Source: Planctomycetaceae bacterium
GTDB lineage: Bacteria > Planctomycetota > Planctomycetia > Planctomycetales > Planctomycetaceae
Length of the DNA stretch: 64,000 bases
Reading direction: 5' to 3'
NCBI GenBank assembly: GCA_018699955.1
Contig: JABISG010000050.1
Location: 58,661-122,660 of the forward strand
This document shows, piece by piece, positions 27,998-35,776 of this stretch (the first letter of the stretch is position 1; each line of letters begins with the position of its first letter). A model generated the notes under the pieces. It saw nothing but the letters and a program-made list of their open reading frames with translations, did not search any database and was not told the origin of the DNA. The position numbers were made by a program, and so were the translations under genes.

Positions 27998-28999
27998 TTA
28001 AACCAGGTTCTTCCACAACCGACGCGTGTCGCGTTCGTGGTGTTCGACGGCGCGCTGCAGCGCTTCTTTGACGTCACGTTGCGAACGAGTCAGCGAGTCG
28101 GCACGGTGAATGAGAAAGTCTTCCATCACCAGCTCGTCCGACAGGCGGCGAATTGTGAGATCCGTTGCGTCATCCGGCGACAAACAGGCAATGGGAAGAA
28201 CGGCAACTCCCAATCCTTGCCGCGCGTACTCCTTGGCGATGGGCCAACCACCCATTCCCGATTGGGAGAAGAATCGCAGGTCTGGCTGCTTTCGACCGAC
28301 CAATTGCCGTTGAATCTTGCGACGCAGACCCGATTCACGATCGAGTCCAACGAGTTTCCATCGCGTTTATTCATCGGGGGAGATTGCTTTCCTGACCGCG
28401 AATTTTGCCAACTCTTTGCCTGCTTTTGATTTGCCTTGAGCAACGACGCAGAACGGCTGCACGGCAATTCGTTCGATTTCCAATCGATGTTCTTTCCCTA
28501 ACTTGGTTGCCACCATCGTATCGATTTGCGTGGGGTCATGGGTGACGATCGATAAGTCGAAATGGCCCTCTGCGGTCTTCAGAATTCTGTGCCGACCGCG
28601 ACAGACCGATGTCCGGAGTTCCCAATCGACCGGCTTGCGGTAAATGTCGGCCATCGCTCGCGGCAAATAATGCTCTGCGGCGAAACTGCCGGCCCCAATC
28701 CGCACGACCTGCGGTGAATCAAATTCACGCTCGAAGTAGCTCATCAAATGGTCGTATTGTTGAACCAGTTCCTGAATCGCCGGCAGTGCCCGTCGCCCCA
28801 GTGCGGTGGGTACCAGACTCTTCCCCTGTTTCTCGAGGATGGCCAGCCCGCCCTCATCCAACTGGAAGGTTTTCAAGCGGCGCGTCATCGTAGGTTGGCT
28901 GATGTTGCGTTCTTCGGCCGCTTTGGCGACCCCGACTTTATCAATGAGTACAAGAAGGTCCCGCAGATCGTCGATGGTTGGCAAGGTCTGTTGCTTCAT
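27998..28999 (-). pseudogene. LysR-family regulator interrupted by an in-frame stop
   Basis: From ATG 28999, residues 1-210 give a LysR helix-turn-helix (VGVAKAAEERNISQPTMTRRLKTFQ) and the first part of a substrate-binding domain, ending ISPDE at a TAA (28367-28369). The same frame then continues without a stop for 122 codons to 27998 and reads as the rest of the domain (LVGLDRESGLRRKIQRQLVG, GMGGWPIAKEYARQGLGVAVLPIA). Without the TAA the product would be about 333 residues, normal for LysR. A single CAA/CAG-to-TAA change explains it. It is either a recent nonsense mutation, a sequencing error, or recoding. The gene is divergent from the large PQQ gene. Confidence 0.85.
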
Positions 29000-29409
29000 G
29001 GCTTGCGTCTCCCGCTATGATTCCGTGGCGTGCGAACATGGCGACAATGAAAGCAGAGGAGGGAATTCGGTGACCTGCCGTGTTTTCTGCACCCGGTTTT
29101 CCGTTTGCGTCACCGCAATCAAATATTGCATTATCGAATTTACATGTAAAGTATATTTGGTTTATGCATTTACTGTCAGCTACGTTATTCGTCAATCTGA
29201 AACACAAATTGGTCGCGTTCACGTGCCGGAATCGGCACACATCAGCGAATGCTTTCGGATGGAGTGCCGCATCGATATAATAAATTCCTAACTAATCGGC
29301 AGAAGGCTCTTCCCTCCAGCGAGCCGGCTGGCGACGTAACGCGATGGTCCCTCTGTTGCTGCTCTCCCCCTCTTTCACTCTGTTTGTTTTGTGTTGAAAG
29401 GACGTTGTC
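29000..29409. other. AT-rich divergent regulatory region
   Basis: This 410-bp stretch between the divergent LysR and PQQ genes is clearly more AT-rich around 29120-29290 than its surroundings and holds no convincing gene. It contains the palindromes noted at 29139-29150 and 29223-29238. Confidence 0.6.
29139..29150. promoter_or_regulatory. Candidate operator palindrome
   Basis: TTTACATGTAAA, a perfect 12-bp palindrome in the divergent intergenic region beside a LysR gene. A second one, GTGCCG-N4-CGGCAC, lies at 29223-29238. Either could bind a dimeric regulator; this is position-based inference. Confidence 0.4.
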
Positions 29410-32400
29410 ATGTTGCGGCCCGCACGAGAAGCGAATCACCCACGTCGAGGCTTTGTCACACTCCTTGCGATGGGACTGGCCGCGTCATCTCTTCTCGCCT
29501 ACGGCTCTTCGGCCGGCGCAGCCGACTGGCCGAGCTTCCTCAACGGCAATCAACGGATCGGGGCGACGACCGACAACCTTAAACTGCCGTTGAAAAAAGC
29601 GTGGGAGTACGCCCCGCCCAGTACCATCAACCGCGCATGGTCGGGACCAACGGGCCGCACAATTGAAGGCAAGGTGCTTCGCGACCGCATTCGCTTCGAC
29701 GATGCTTTCCAGGTCGCGTCGGTTGGCGAGCAAGTCTTCTTTGGTTCGTCGGTCGATCATCAGGTGTATTGTAAGAACGTCAAGACTGGTAAAACCGAGT
29801 GGGCGTTTTACACCGGCGGACCAGTCCGACTCGCGCCGACCGTCTTTAAGGGCAAAGTCTTTTTCGGTTCTGATGACGGATTCGTTTATTGCGTTGCCGC
29901 CGACAGCGGCAAGCTCGTTTGGAAACTGCGCGGCGGACCGGCCGACGAATGGCTGATCGCTCGCGGCGAAATGATTTCCCGTTGGCCCTGCCGCACCGGT
30001 GTGATGATCGAAGGGGGCGTCGCCTACTTCGGTGTCGGCGTGTTCCCGCACGAAGACATCTTCCTGTATGCCGTTAATCCCGATGACGGAAAAATCATTT
30101 GGAAGCGCGACGACATCAGCGAGTCGGACGCCGGTCGCAGCGACCTCACGCCGCAGGGATACCTGTTGGCCGAGAATGATCTTTTGGTCGTTCCTTCCGG
30201 ACGCACACTGCCGGCCGCTCTCGATCGAAACACCGGCAAGTTTCTCCACAAACGCGCGCCGGGTTGGCGGGGTGAAGCGGGTGGCGTTGTCGGCGGAACG
30301 CGGGCCATGCTGGCCGACGGACAAATCTACGCAGCCGGTGCACATCACATGCTGGCGATGAGTCAGAAAGATGGTTCGGTCGGTTTCGGTTACTTCGATG
30401 GACACCAACTGGCAGTCAGCGGCGACTCCGCATACACAGCCACCGGTGTCAACGTCGGCCGACTCGACCGGGCCGCTTACGCGGCTGCCAGTATTAGACG
30501 TCATAAGTTGAAAGGAACCATTTCCAGCCTGCAGCGTTCGGCTCGCAGTGCGAAGGGGAAAGCCCTCGCCGACATCCGCGCGAAGATCGAAGCGGCCGAC
30601 AAGGAGTTGGAAACGCTTGACGAAGTTGGATACGTTTGGAAGCAACCGTGTGAAGCGGATGCCGCTTTGATTGTCGCCGGCGATTTAGTGTTTGTTGGCG
30701 GAGAAAAAGAGGTCGTCGCCTTTCGCACCGAAGATGGCAAGCAGGTTTGGAACGCAGAAGTCGAAGGAGAAACCCGTGGACTTGCCGCCGCCAACGGCCG
30801 ACTGTTCGCCAGCACCACCACCGGAAATGTTTATACCTTTGCGACAGATTCTGCGGCGAGCGACGCAACAACCGCACTCAACCAGAACCCGTATCCGGCA
30901 GACAAACTCTCCAAAACCTACGCAGACGCCGCCGAGCAGATTCTGAAAAACGCAAACAGCAAGAGCGGTTACTGTCTGGTACTTGGCAGCGAACGTGGAC
31001 GGCTGGCGTACGAACTTGCCAAACGCAGCAACCTGAAGATTTACGGCATCGAGCCGGACGCGGAAAAAGTTGCCGAGTCGCGACGCTTGCTTTCATCGGC
31101 CGGCCTGTATGGCCACCGGGTCACGATTCATCAGGCCGACTTCGCCGACATTCCCTATGCCAATTACTTTGCCAACCTCATCGTGTCCGACACGTTGCTC
31201 GTGACCGACAAATTGCCCGGCAAACCATCAGAAATTGCACGGCATCTGAAACCGATGGGCGGCGTGATGTTGTTCGGCCACCCCGGAAACGCAGCGGCAC
31301 GGCTCGCCGCGGCGGCGTGGGTGTCGCAGTTTGGACTCGACGAACAATCGACACTCAAGAACGCAGACGGATGGGTGATGGTCACAAGGAACGCACTCCC
31401 CGGTGCGGGTAACTGGAGTCATCAATACGGCGATTCCGGTAACACGGCCAGCAGTCCCGACACCCGCATCAAAGGCGGATTGGGCGTGCTGTGGTACGGC
31501 GATCCCGGTCCCGGAAAAATGGTCAACCGTCACGAAGGTGCCGTCGGGCCGATTGCCGTCGATGGAAAACTGTTTGTGCAGGGCGAAAGCAGCGTGCTGG
31601 CCTACGACGCTTACAACGGCCAAAAACTATGGGAATACGGTAACCCGGATTCCCTGCGAACCGGCGTCTTTCAGAATCAAAATCCCGGCAACCTCGTCGC
31701 AGGCGGCGGCAATCTGTTCGTGCTGATGAAGGACAGTTGCCTCGAACTCGACGGCGACACCGGCAAACTCGTCAGAGAACACAAACTGCCCGACGCGAAA
31801 GGGAAAGAGTCGTACGAATGGGGTTACGTCGCGTTTCGTGACGGTGTTCTCTACGGCACGGCAACCCTCCGCAAAGAGTTGGAACAACGGCTCCGCCGAC
31901 GTGGTCGCAAGACCGACGACATCACCGACGGCATCTTCGCCATCGATACCAAGACCGGTAAACACCTCTGGACGCACGAAGGCAAAAACATCGTGCATCA
32001 CACCATCGCGCTCGGTCCCGGCAAAGTTTATTTCATCGACAGTACCATTACTGAAGAACAGCGGGCCGATCTGCTGCGAGAAGATAAAACCGAACTGGCC
32101 AAACTGACCGGCGAAGAAGCGAAACGGGCCGAGGCCCGACTGAAACGCATCGACGCCCGCCGCGCGGTCGCCATCGATGCGAAGACCGGGAATATCGAAT
32201 GGTCGAAAGCCGTCGATGTGACCGATTGCAGCGACGTCGGCATCGGCGGCGGCAAGCTGACGCTGATGCAGAAAAACGGCGTGCTCGTACTTTCCGGTGC
32301 GAATGCCAACGGCCATTACTGGAAGCAGTTCATCGCCGGCGAATTCAAGCAGCGGCGCATCGTCTCGCTGGCATCCGATGACGGACACAAACTGTGGGCA

Positions 32401-33381
32401 CGCGACGCCAACTACCGTCACCGCCCGATTATTATCGGCTCACAAATCATCGCCGAACCGTGGTCGTTCGATCTCTACACGGGCGAACAACTGACGCGTG
32501 AAAACCCATTCACCGGCCAGCAGGAACCGTGGAGCATCATGCGTCCGGGCCATCATTGCGGCATGCTCACCGGTTGCGACAGCATGTTACTGTTCCGTTC
32601 GCGGTACACCGGTTTCTACGATCTCGACAGCGATTCGGGAACCCGCCACTTTGCCGGACACCGACTCGGCTGCTGGATCAACGCGATTCCGGCCAACGGA
32701 TTGGTGATGATTCCCGAAGCAAGCGCCGGTTGCGTTTGCCTGTTCTCCATCGCTTCGACCATCACATTGGAACCGCGCGCACCACGGCGACCGTGGACGC
32801 TTTACAGTTCCACCGGCCGCGCCACACCGGTTAAGAAAATGGCACTCAATCTCGGTGCCCCCGGTGACCGCAAAGATGCACGCGGACAGGTTTGGCTTTC
32901 GTATCCGCGAATCGACCCGCACAAGACCACCGGCCTCGATCTCACACTCAACCTGGGCCACAAGTTCCACACCGGTGGCGAACACGACAGCATGCGCAGC
33001 TCGACGGCAAACGTCGCCGACACCGAGTCGCCGTGGCTGTATTCTTCCTGGGCCGTCGGCCTGTCGTCCTACACGTTCCCGCTGTTGGGCAAAGACGACA
33101 AACCGGCCACCTACACGCTGCGGTTACACTTTGCCGACCTCAGCGAAAAAGCCGCCGCAGGTACGCGTGTGTTCGACGTCAAAGCGCAGGGCGAAACGGT
33201 CATCAAAGATCTCGACGTCGCCGGCGAAGCGGGCGGAGCACGCAAAGCCCTCGTCCGCGAGGTGAAGGGCATCCAGGTCAGCAGCACACTGCTGCTGGAA
33301 CTCACCCCTCGTGCAGCAAACGCGTCGCGCGATGCATTGCCGACTTTGAACGCGGTGGAAGTGATTCGCGAAGGGGATTGA
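29410..33381 (+). CDS. Giant secreted PQQ-like propeller with embedded methyltransferase-like domain and malectin-like tail
   Basis: A 1323-residue protein; an AAAGGA lies 8 bp before the ATG and a signal peptide covers about residues 20-38. Residues about 40-490 are PQQ-like propeller repeats (TGKTEWAFYTGGPVRLAPTV, GKLVWKL, GKIIWKRDD). Residues about 492-655 read as a class I SAM methyltransferase fold: CLVLGSERGRLAYELA, IYGIEPDAEKVAESRRLL, VTIHQADFADIPY and LIVSDTLL. Propeller repeats resume (GVLWYGDPGPG, NGQKLWEYGN, TGKHLWTHEGKN). The last 150 residues are malectin-like (YTLRLHFADL, GTRVFDVKAQGE). A SAM-type fold in an exported protein is odd, because SAM is cytosolic. Enzyme activity is not established. 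Confidence 0.85.
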   Translation: MLRPAREANHPRRGFVTLLAMGLAASSLLAYGSSAGAADWPSFLNGNQRIGATTDNLKLPLKKAWEYAPPSTINRAWSGPTGRTIEGKVLRDRIRFDDAFQVASVGEQVFFGSSVDHQVYCKNVKTGKTEWAFYTGGPVRLAPTVFKGKVFFGSDDGFVYCVAADSGKLVWKLRGGPADEWLIARGEMISRWPCRTGVMIEGGVAYFGVGVFPHEDIFLYAVNPDDGKIIWKRDDISESDAGRSDLTPQGYLLAENDLLVVPSGRTLPAALDRNTGKFLHKRAPGWRGEAGGVVGGTRAMLADGQIYAAGAHHMLAMSQKDGSVGFGYFDGHQLAVSGDSAYTATGVNVGRLDRAAYAAASIRRHKLKGTISSLQRSARSAKGKALADIRAKIEAADKELETLDEVGYVWKQPCEADAALIVAGDLVFVGGEKEVVAFRTEDGKQVWNAEVEGETRGLAAANGRLFASTTTGNVYTFATDSAASDATTALNQNPYPADKLSKTYADAAEQILKNANSKSGYCLVLGSERGRLAYELAKRSNLKIYGIEPDAEKVAESRRLLSSAGLYGHRVTIHQADFADIPYANYFANLIVSDTLLVTDKLPGKPSEIARHLKPMGGVMLFGHPGNAAARLAAAAWVSQFGLDEQSTLKNADGWVMVTRNALPGAGNWSHQYGDSGNTASSPDTRIKGGLGVLWYGDPGPGKMVNRHEGAVGPIAVDGKLFVQGESSVLAYDAYNGQKLWEYGNPDSLRTGVFQNQNPGNLVAGGGNLFVLMKDSCLELDGDTGKLVREHKLPDAKGKESYEWGYVAFRDGVLYGTATLRKELEQRLRRRGRKTDDITDGIFAIDTKTGKHLWTHEGKNIVHHTIALGPGKVYFIDSTITEEQRADLLREDKTELAKLTGEEAKRAEARLKRIDARRAVAIDAKTGNIEWSKAVDVTDCSDVGIGGGKLTLMQKNGVLVLSGANANGHYWKQFIAGEFKQRRIVSLASDDGHKLWARDANYRHRPIIIGSQIIAEPWSFDLYTGEQLTRENPFTGQQEPWSIMRPGHHCGMLTGCDSMLLFRSRYTGFYDLDSDSGTRHFAGHRLGCWINAIPANGLVMIPEASAGCVCLFSIASTITLEPRAPRRPWTLYSSTGRATPVKKMALNLGAPGDRKDARGQVWLSYPRIDPHKTTGLDLTLNLGHKFHTGGEHDSMRSSTANVADTESPWLYSSWAVGLSSYTFPLLGKDDKPATYTLRLHFADLSEKAAAGTRVFDVKAQGETVIKDLDVAGEAGGARKALVREVKGIQVSSTLLLELTPRAANASRDALPTLNAVEVIREGD

Positions 33382-33425
33382 GATAATAACAGTGTTATTT
33401 GGACCCCAGGCATCATCACAGAGTT

Positions 33426-33668
33426 GTGAAAAAAACCAAAAAACCAATTCGCGTCGGCATCATGTTGTTGGTCGGTGCACCTGCAAGTATCCCAGTCGTG
33501 TGGCTGCTGCTACAGGGGTGCATGGGCCTGCTGGCAGCGGCCAGCAGCGCTCCAGATCAGGGAGCAATGGTTATTGCTTTTTTGGTCTTCATCGTATGGT
33601 GTGTTGTTGCCGTGGCAGCAGTATTCATTGGTTTGCTTCTTATCGTTATTGGAGCCACCGAACGATAA
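33426..33668 (+). CDS. Small two-helix membrane protein, hypothetical
   Basis: About 80 residues from a GTG start (KKTKKPIRVG is a typical positively charged beginning), with two long hydrophobic segments (IMLLVGAPASIPVVWLLL and MVIAFLVFIVWCVVAVAAVFIGLL). A TTG at 33399 is an alternative start. No family is recognised and no strong ribosome-binding site is visible, so whether it is a gene is moderately uncertain. It lies 44 bp after the giant PQQ gene on the same strand. Confidence 0.5.
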   Translation: MKKTKKPIRVGIMLLVGAPASIPVVWLLLQGCMGLLAAASSAPDQGAMVIAFLVFIVWCVVAVAAVFIGLLLIVIGATER

Positions 33669-33710
33669 CGCCAGATAGACAATGGCTCAAATTGACCCGG
33701 CGGTTTCTTT

Positions 33711-33801
33711 GGCCCGATAGGGCCGCAAGGCAGTAACCCCGTCCGTGAGGGCGGGGAGAACATGGCAGCCACAATTCGGAAGGTCCGATAGGACCGACAC
33801 A
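33711..33801 (+). repeat. Left REP-like copy of the transposase unit
   Basis: Three successive palindromes: 33711-33724, 33737-33756 and 33782-33795 (GGTCC GATA GGACC), followed by GACACA. Confidence 0.75.
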
Positions 33802-33887
33802 TTTTCCACGCCCACCTATTGGAAACAGATCGTCGAATTCCCCGTGCGTGAACCATTCGCGTTCCCTAACGACCGGAGCCATCATTC

Positions 33888-34340
33888 ATGGCCGGCACCT
33901 TCGTCTGCAATCTCGTGCATTTCGTCTGGAGTACGAAGCACCGCCAATCGTTAATTGACACCAAGTGGCAAGACCGGTTGTTTGGCTACCTCGGCGGAAT
34001 TCTCCGCAACAACAATGCAGTGCTAATCCAAGCGGGCGGCATGCCCGACCACGTTCATCTCCTGGCTTCATTGCCATCCACGTTGCCACTGGCGAAGGCT
34101 GTGAATCTGTTGAAATCGAATTCGACGACCTGGGTTCACGGCGAAATCCAAGGCCGTTTAGATTTTCGTTGGCAAGAGGGATACGGTGCGTTTTCAGTCA
34201 GTCGATCAGCGCAGCCGCGTGTGGTCGAATACATCCACAATCAACAGAAACACCATCAGACAACGAACTTCAAGGATGAGTTCGTGGCATTGTTGAAACG
34301 GCATGAGATTGAATACGACGAGAGGTATTTGTGGGATTGA
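33888..34340 (+). CDS. REP-associated tyrosine transposase (Y1, IS200-like)
   Basis: A 150-residue Y1 transposase: an N-terminal HFVWSTKHRQ strand, the HUH metal motif in MPDHVHLLASLP (His55, His57), KSNSTTWVH, WQEGYGAFSVS, and the catalytic region VVEYIHNQQKHH with likely nucleophile Tyr115. These marks and the length fit the RAYT/TnpA-REP group. It lies between inverted REP-like copies, so it likely recognises and cuts these palindromes as single strands. All catalytic residues seem present, so it could be active. Such genes are usually single-copy and domesticated rather than free insertion sequences. Confidence 0.9.
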   Translation: MAGTFVCNLVHFVWSTKHRQSLIDTKWQDRLFGYLGGILRNNNAVLIQAGGMPDHVHLLASLPSTLPLAKAVNLLKSNSTTWVHGEIQGRLDFRWQEGYGAFSVSRSAQPRVVEYIHNQQKHHQTTNFKDEFVALLKRHEIEYDERYLWD

Positions 34341-34350
34341 GGATGGGATG

Positions 34351-34439
34351 TGTGTCGGCCCTTTGGGCCTGGGCTTTTCGTTGCGTCACCGATTCCCCGC
34401 CCTGACGGACGGGGCTATTGCCTGTTGGCCCTTCGGGCC
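34351..34439 (-). repeat. Right REP-like copy of the transposase unit (inverted)
   Basis: Read on the minus strand it repeats the order of the left copy: GGCCC-GAAG-GGCC, then CCCCGTCCGTCAGGGCGGGG (34395-34414), then a GGCCC...GGGCC palindrome followed by GACACA. Confidence 0.75.
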
Positions 34440-34457
34440 TATACACCCTCACCGCGA

Positions 34458-35564
34458 TCAATACGTTAACTCGACGAGTTCGCGTATTTCTTCTTCGGCC
34501 GGTTGTTGCCGGGGTGAGGGTGGTTCGGGCAACGGCTGGTTGGGCAGTGGACCCAATAGCACGCTGCGGGCTGTGGCCATTAGCCCCTTCCACGATCCAA
34601 ACGTCTCGGAGACCGCCGTCGGTTCAAAGCCGCAGTGGACCATGCAGTCCTGGCAGTCGGCGTTGCCGCTCGCCGGGCCGTAGGAATTCCAGTCGGTTGT
34701 TTCGAGTAGTTCCTTAAACGTCTCGCAGTATCCTTCCGACAGCAGGTAACAGGGGCGTTGCCAGCCGAAGACGTTGTAGGTGGGGTTGCCCCACGGCGTG
34801 CATTCCAGTTGCCAGTTGCCTTTGAGGAATTCGAGGAACAACGGCGACTGATTAAACACGCGACGTTTCTTGCCCCCCTGCTTGAAGAGCCGGCGAAACA
34901 ACCGCACGGTTTCGTTGCGATGCAGAAAATGCTGCTGATCGGGCGCTTTTTCATAGGGGTAGCCGGGCGAGACCATCATGCCTTCCACGCCGATGTCCAT
35001 CAGCGTGTCGAACAGTTCGCCCATCCGCTCGGGGTCGGCCGTGTTGAACAGGGTGGTGTTGGTCGTCACCCGAAAACCGGCATCGACGGCAGTCTTAATA
35101 GCATCGATGGCAATATCGTACACGCCTTCGCGGCAAACCGCTTCGTCGTGTTCCGCGCGCGGACCGTCCATGTGAACCGAGAAACTCAGATACTTGGTCG
35201 CCCGAAAGCGATGCAGATGCTCTTTCAGCAGAATCGCATTCGTGCAGAGATAGACGTACTTCTTGCGAGCAACCAATCCCGCGACGATTTCGTCAATTTG
35301 CGGATGCAGCAACGGCTCGCCGCCGGGAATCGAAACGATGGGAGCGCCGCACTCATCAACTGCCCGCAGGCAGGACTCGGCCGAGAGGTTCTGGCGAAGG
35401 ATTTCCGTGGGATGTTGAATCTTCCCACAACCGGCACATGCCAGATTGCAACGGAACAACGGTTCGAGCATCAACACCAGCGGATACCGTTTCACACGCC
35501 GCAGCTTCTGCGAAAGCACGTAACGCGCAACAGTCCACATCTGCGAAACGGGAACGCCCATCAA
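34458..35564 (-). CDS. hpnH: HpnH-like radical SAM protein (adenosyl-hopene transferase family)
   Basis: A 368-residue radical SAM protein with the cluster motif C39-N-L-A-C43-A-G-C46 and the HpnH-type sequences LEPLFRCNLACAGCGKIQHP, IVSIPGGEPLLHP, TNAILLKEHL, VHMDGPRAEHD, VSPGYPYEKAPDQQHFL and CTPWGNPTYNVFGWQRPCYLL. A Cys-rich C-terminal region (CQDCMVHCGFEPTA) follows. HpnH joins a 5'-deoxyadenosyl group to hopene, the first step of extended hopanoid synthesis. No other hopanoid gene is in the window. A second Met right after the first is an equally good start. The Pro-rich last 20 residues look unstructured. Confidence 0.88.
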   Translation of the reverse strand: MMGVPVSQMWTVARYVLSQKLRRVKRYPLVLMLEPLFRCNLACAGCGKIQHPTEILRQNLSAESCLRAVDECGAPIVSIPGGEPLLHPQIDEIVAGLVARKKYVYLCTNAILLKEHLHRFRATKYLSFSVHMDGPRAEHDEAVCREGVYDIAIDAIKTAVDAGFRVTTNTTLFNTADPERMGELFDTLMDIGVEGMMVSPGYPYEKAPDQQHFLHRNETVRLFRRLFKQGGKKRRVFNQSPLFLEFLKGNWQLECTPWGNPTYNVFGWQRPCYLLSEGYCETFKELLETTDWNSYGPASGNADCQDCMVHCGFEPTAVSETFGSWKGLMATARSVLLGPLPNQPLPEPPSPRQQPAEEEIRELVELTY

Positions 35565-35776
35565 ACCCTCCGTGCGACGGCAACACCATAACTCGCGCCG
35601 TCATAACATGTTTTGGGCCTAATGTCAGCCCCGGAACGATCACAAATCTCGCCATATCCCGCTGCCGCCCCGGTTTAACAAACCGGGATTGACGGTATCT
35701 CGGAATTCCCTATCTTCTGCATCCCCCGTCTTGAGTCCCATCAACGTCCCCCGCACTTTCCGCGTCGAGATTCCCC

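Larger units (their letters stand above)
33711..34439 (+). mobile_element. REP-associated tyrosine transposase unit with inverted REP-like ends
   Basis: The left copy (33711-33801) and right copy (34351-34439, inverted) share three palindromes in the same order. GGCCCGATAGGGCC pairs with the GGCCC...GGGCC end, CCCCGTCCGTGAGGGCGGGG (33737-33756) with its partner at 34395-34414, and a final palindrome ending GACACA stands on each inner side. The transposase gene sits between them. The pair of inverted REP-like copies around a RAYT gene is the classic REPtron layout. Confidence 0.8.
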
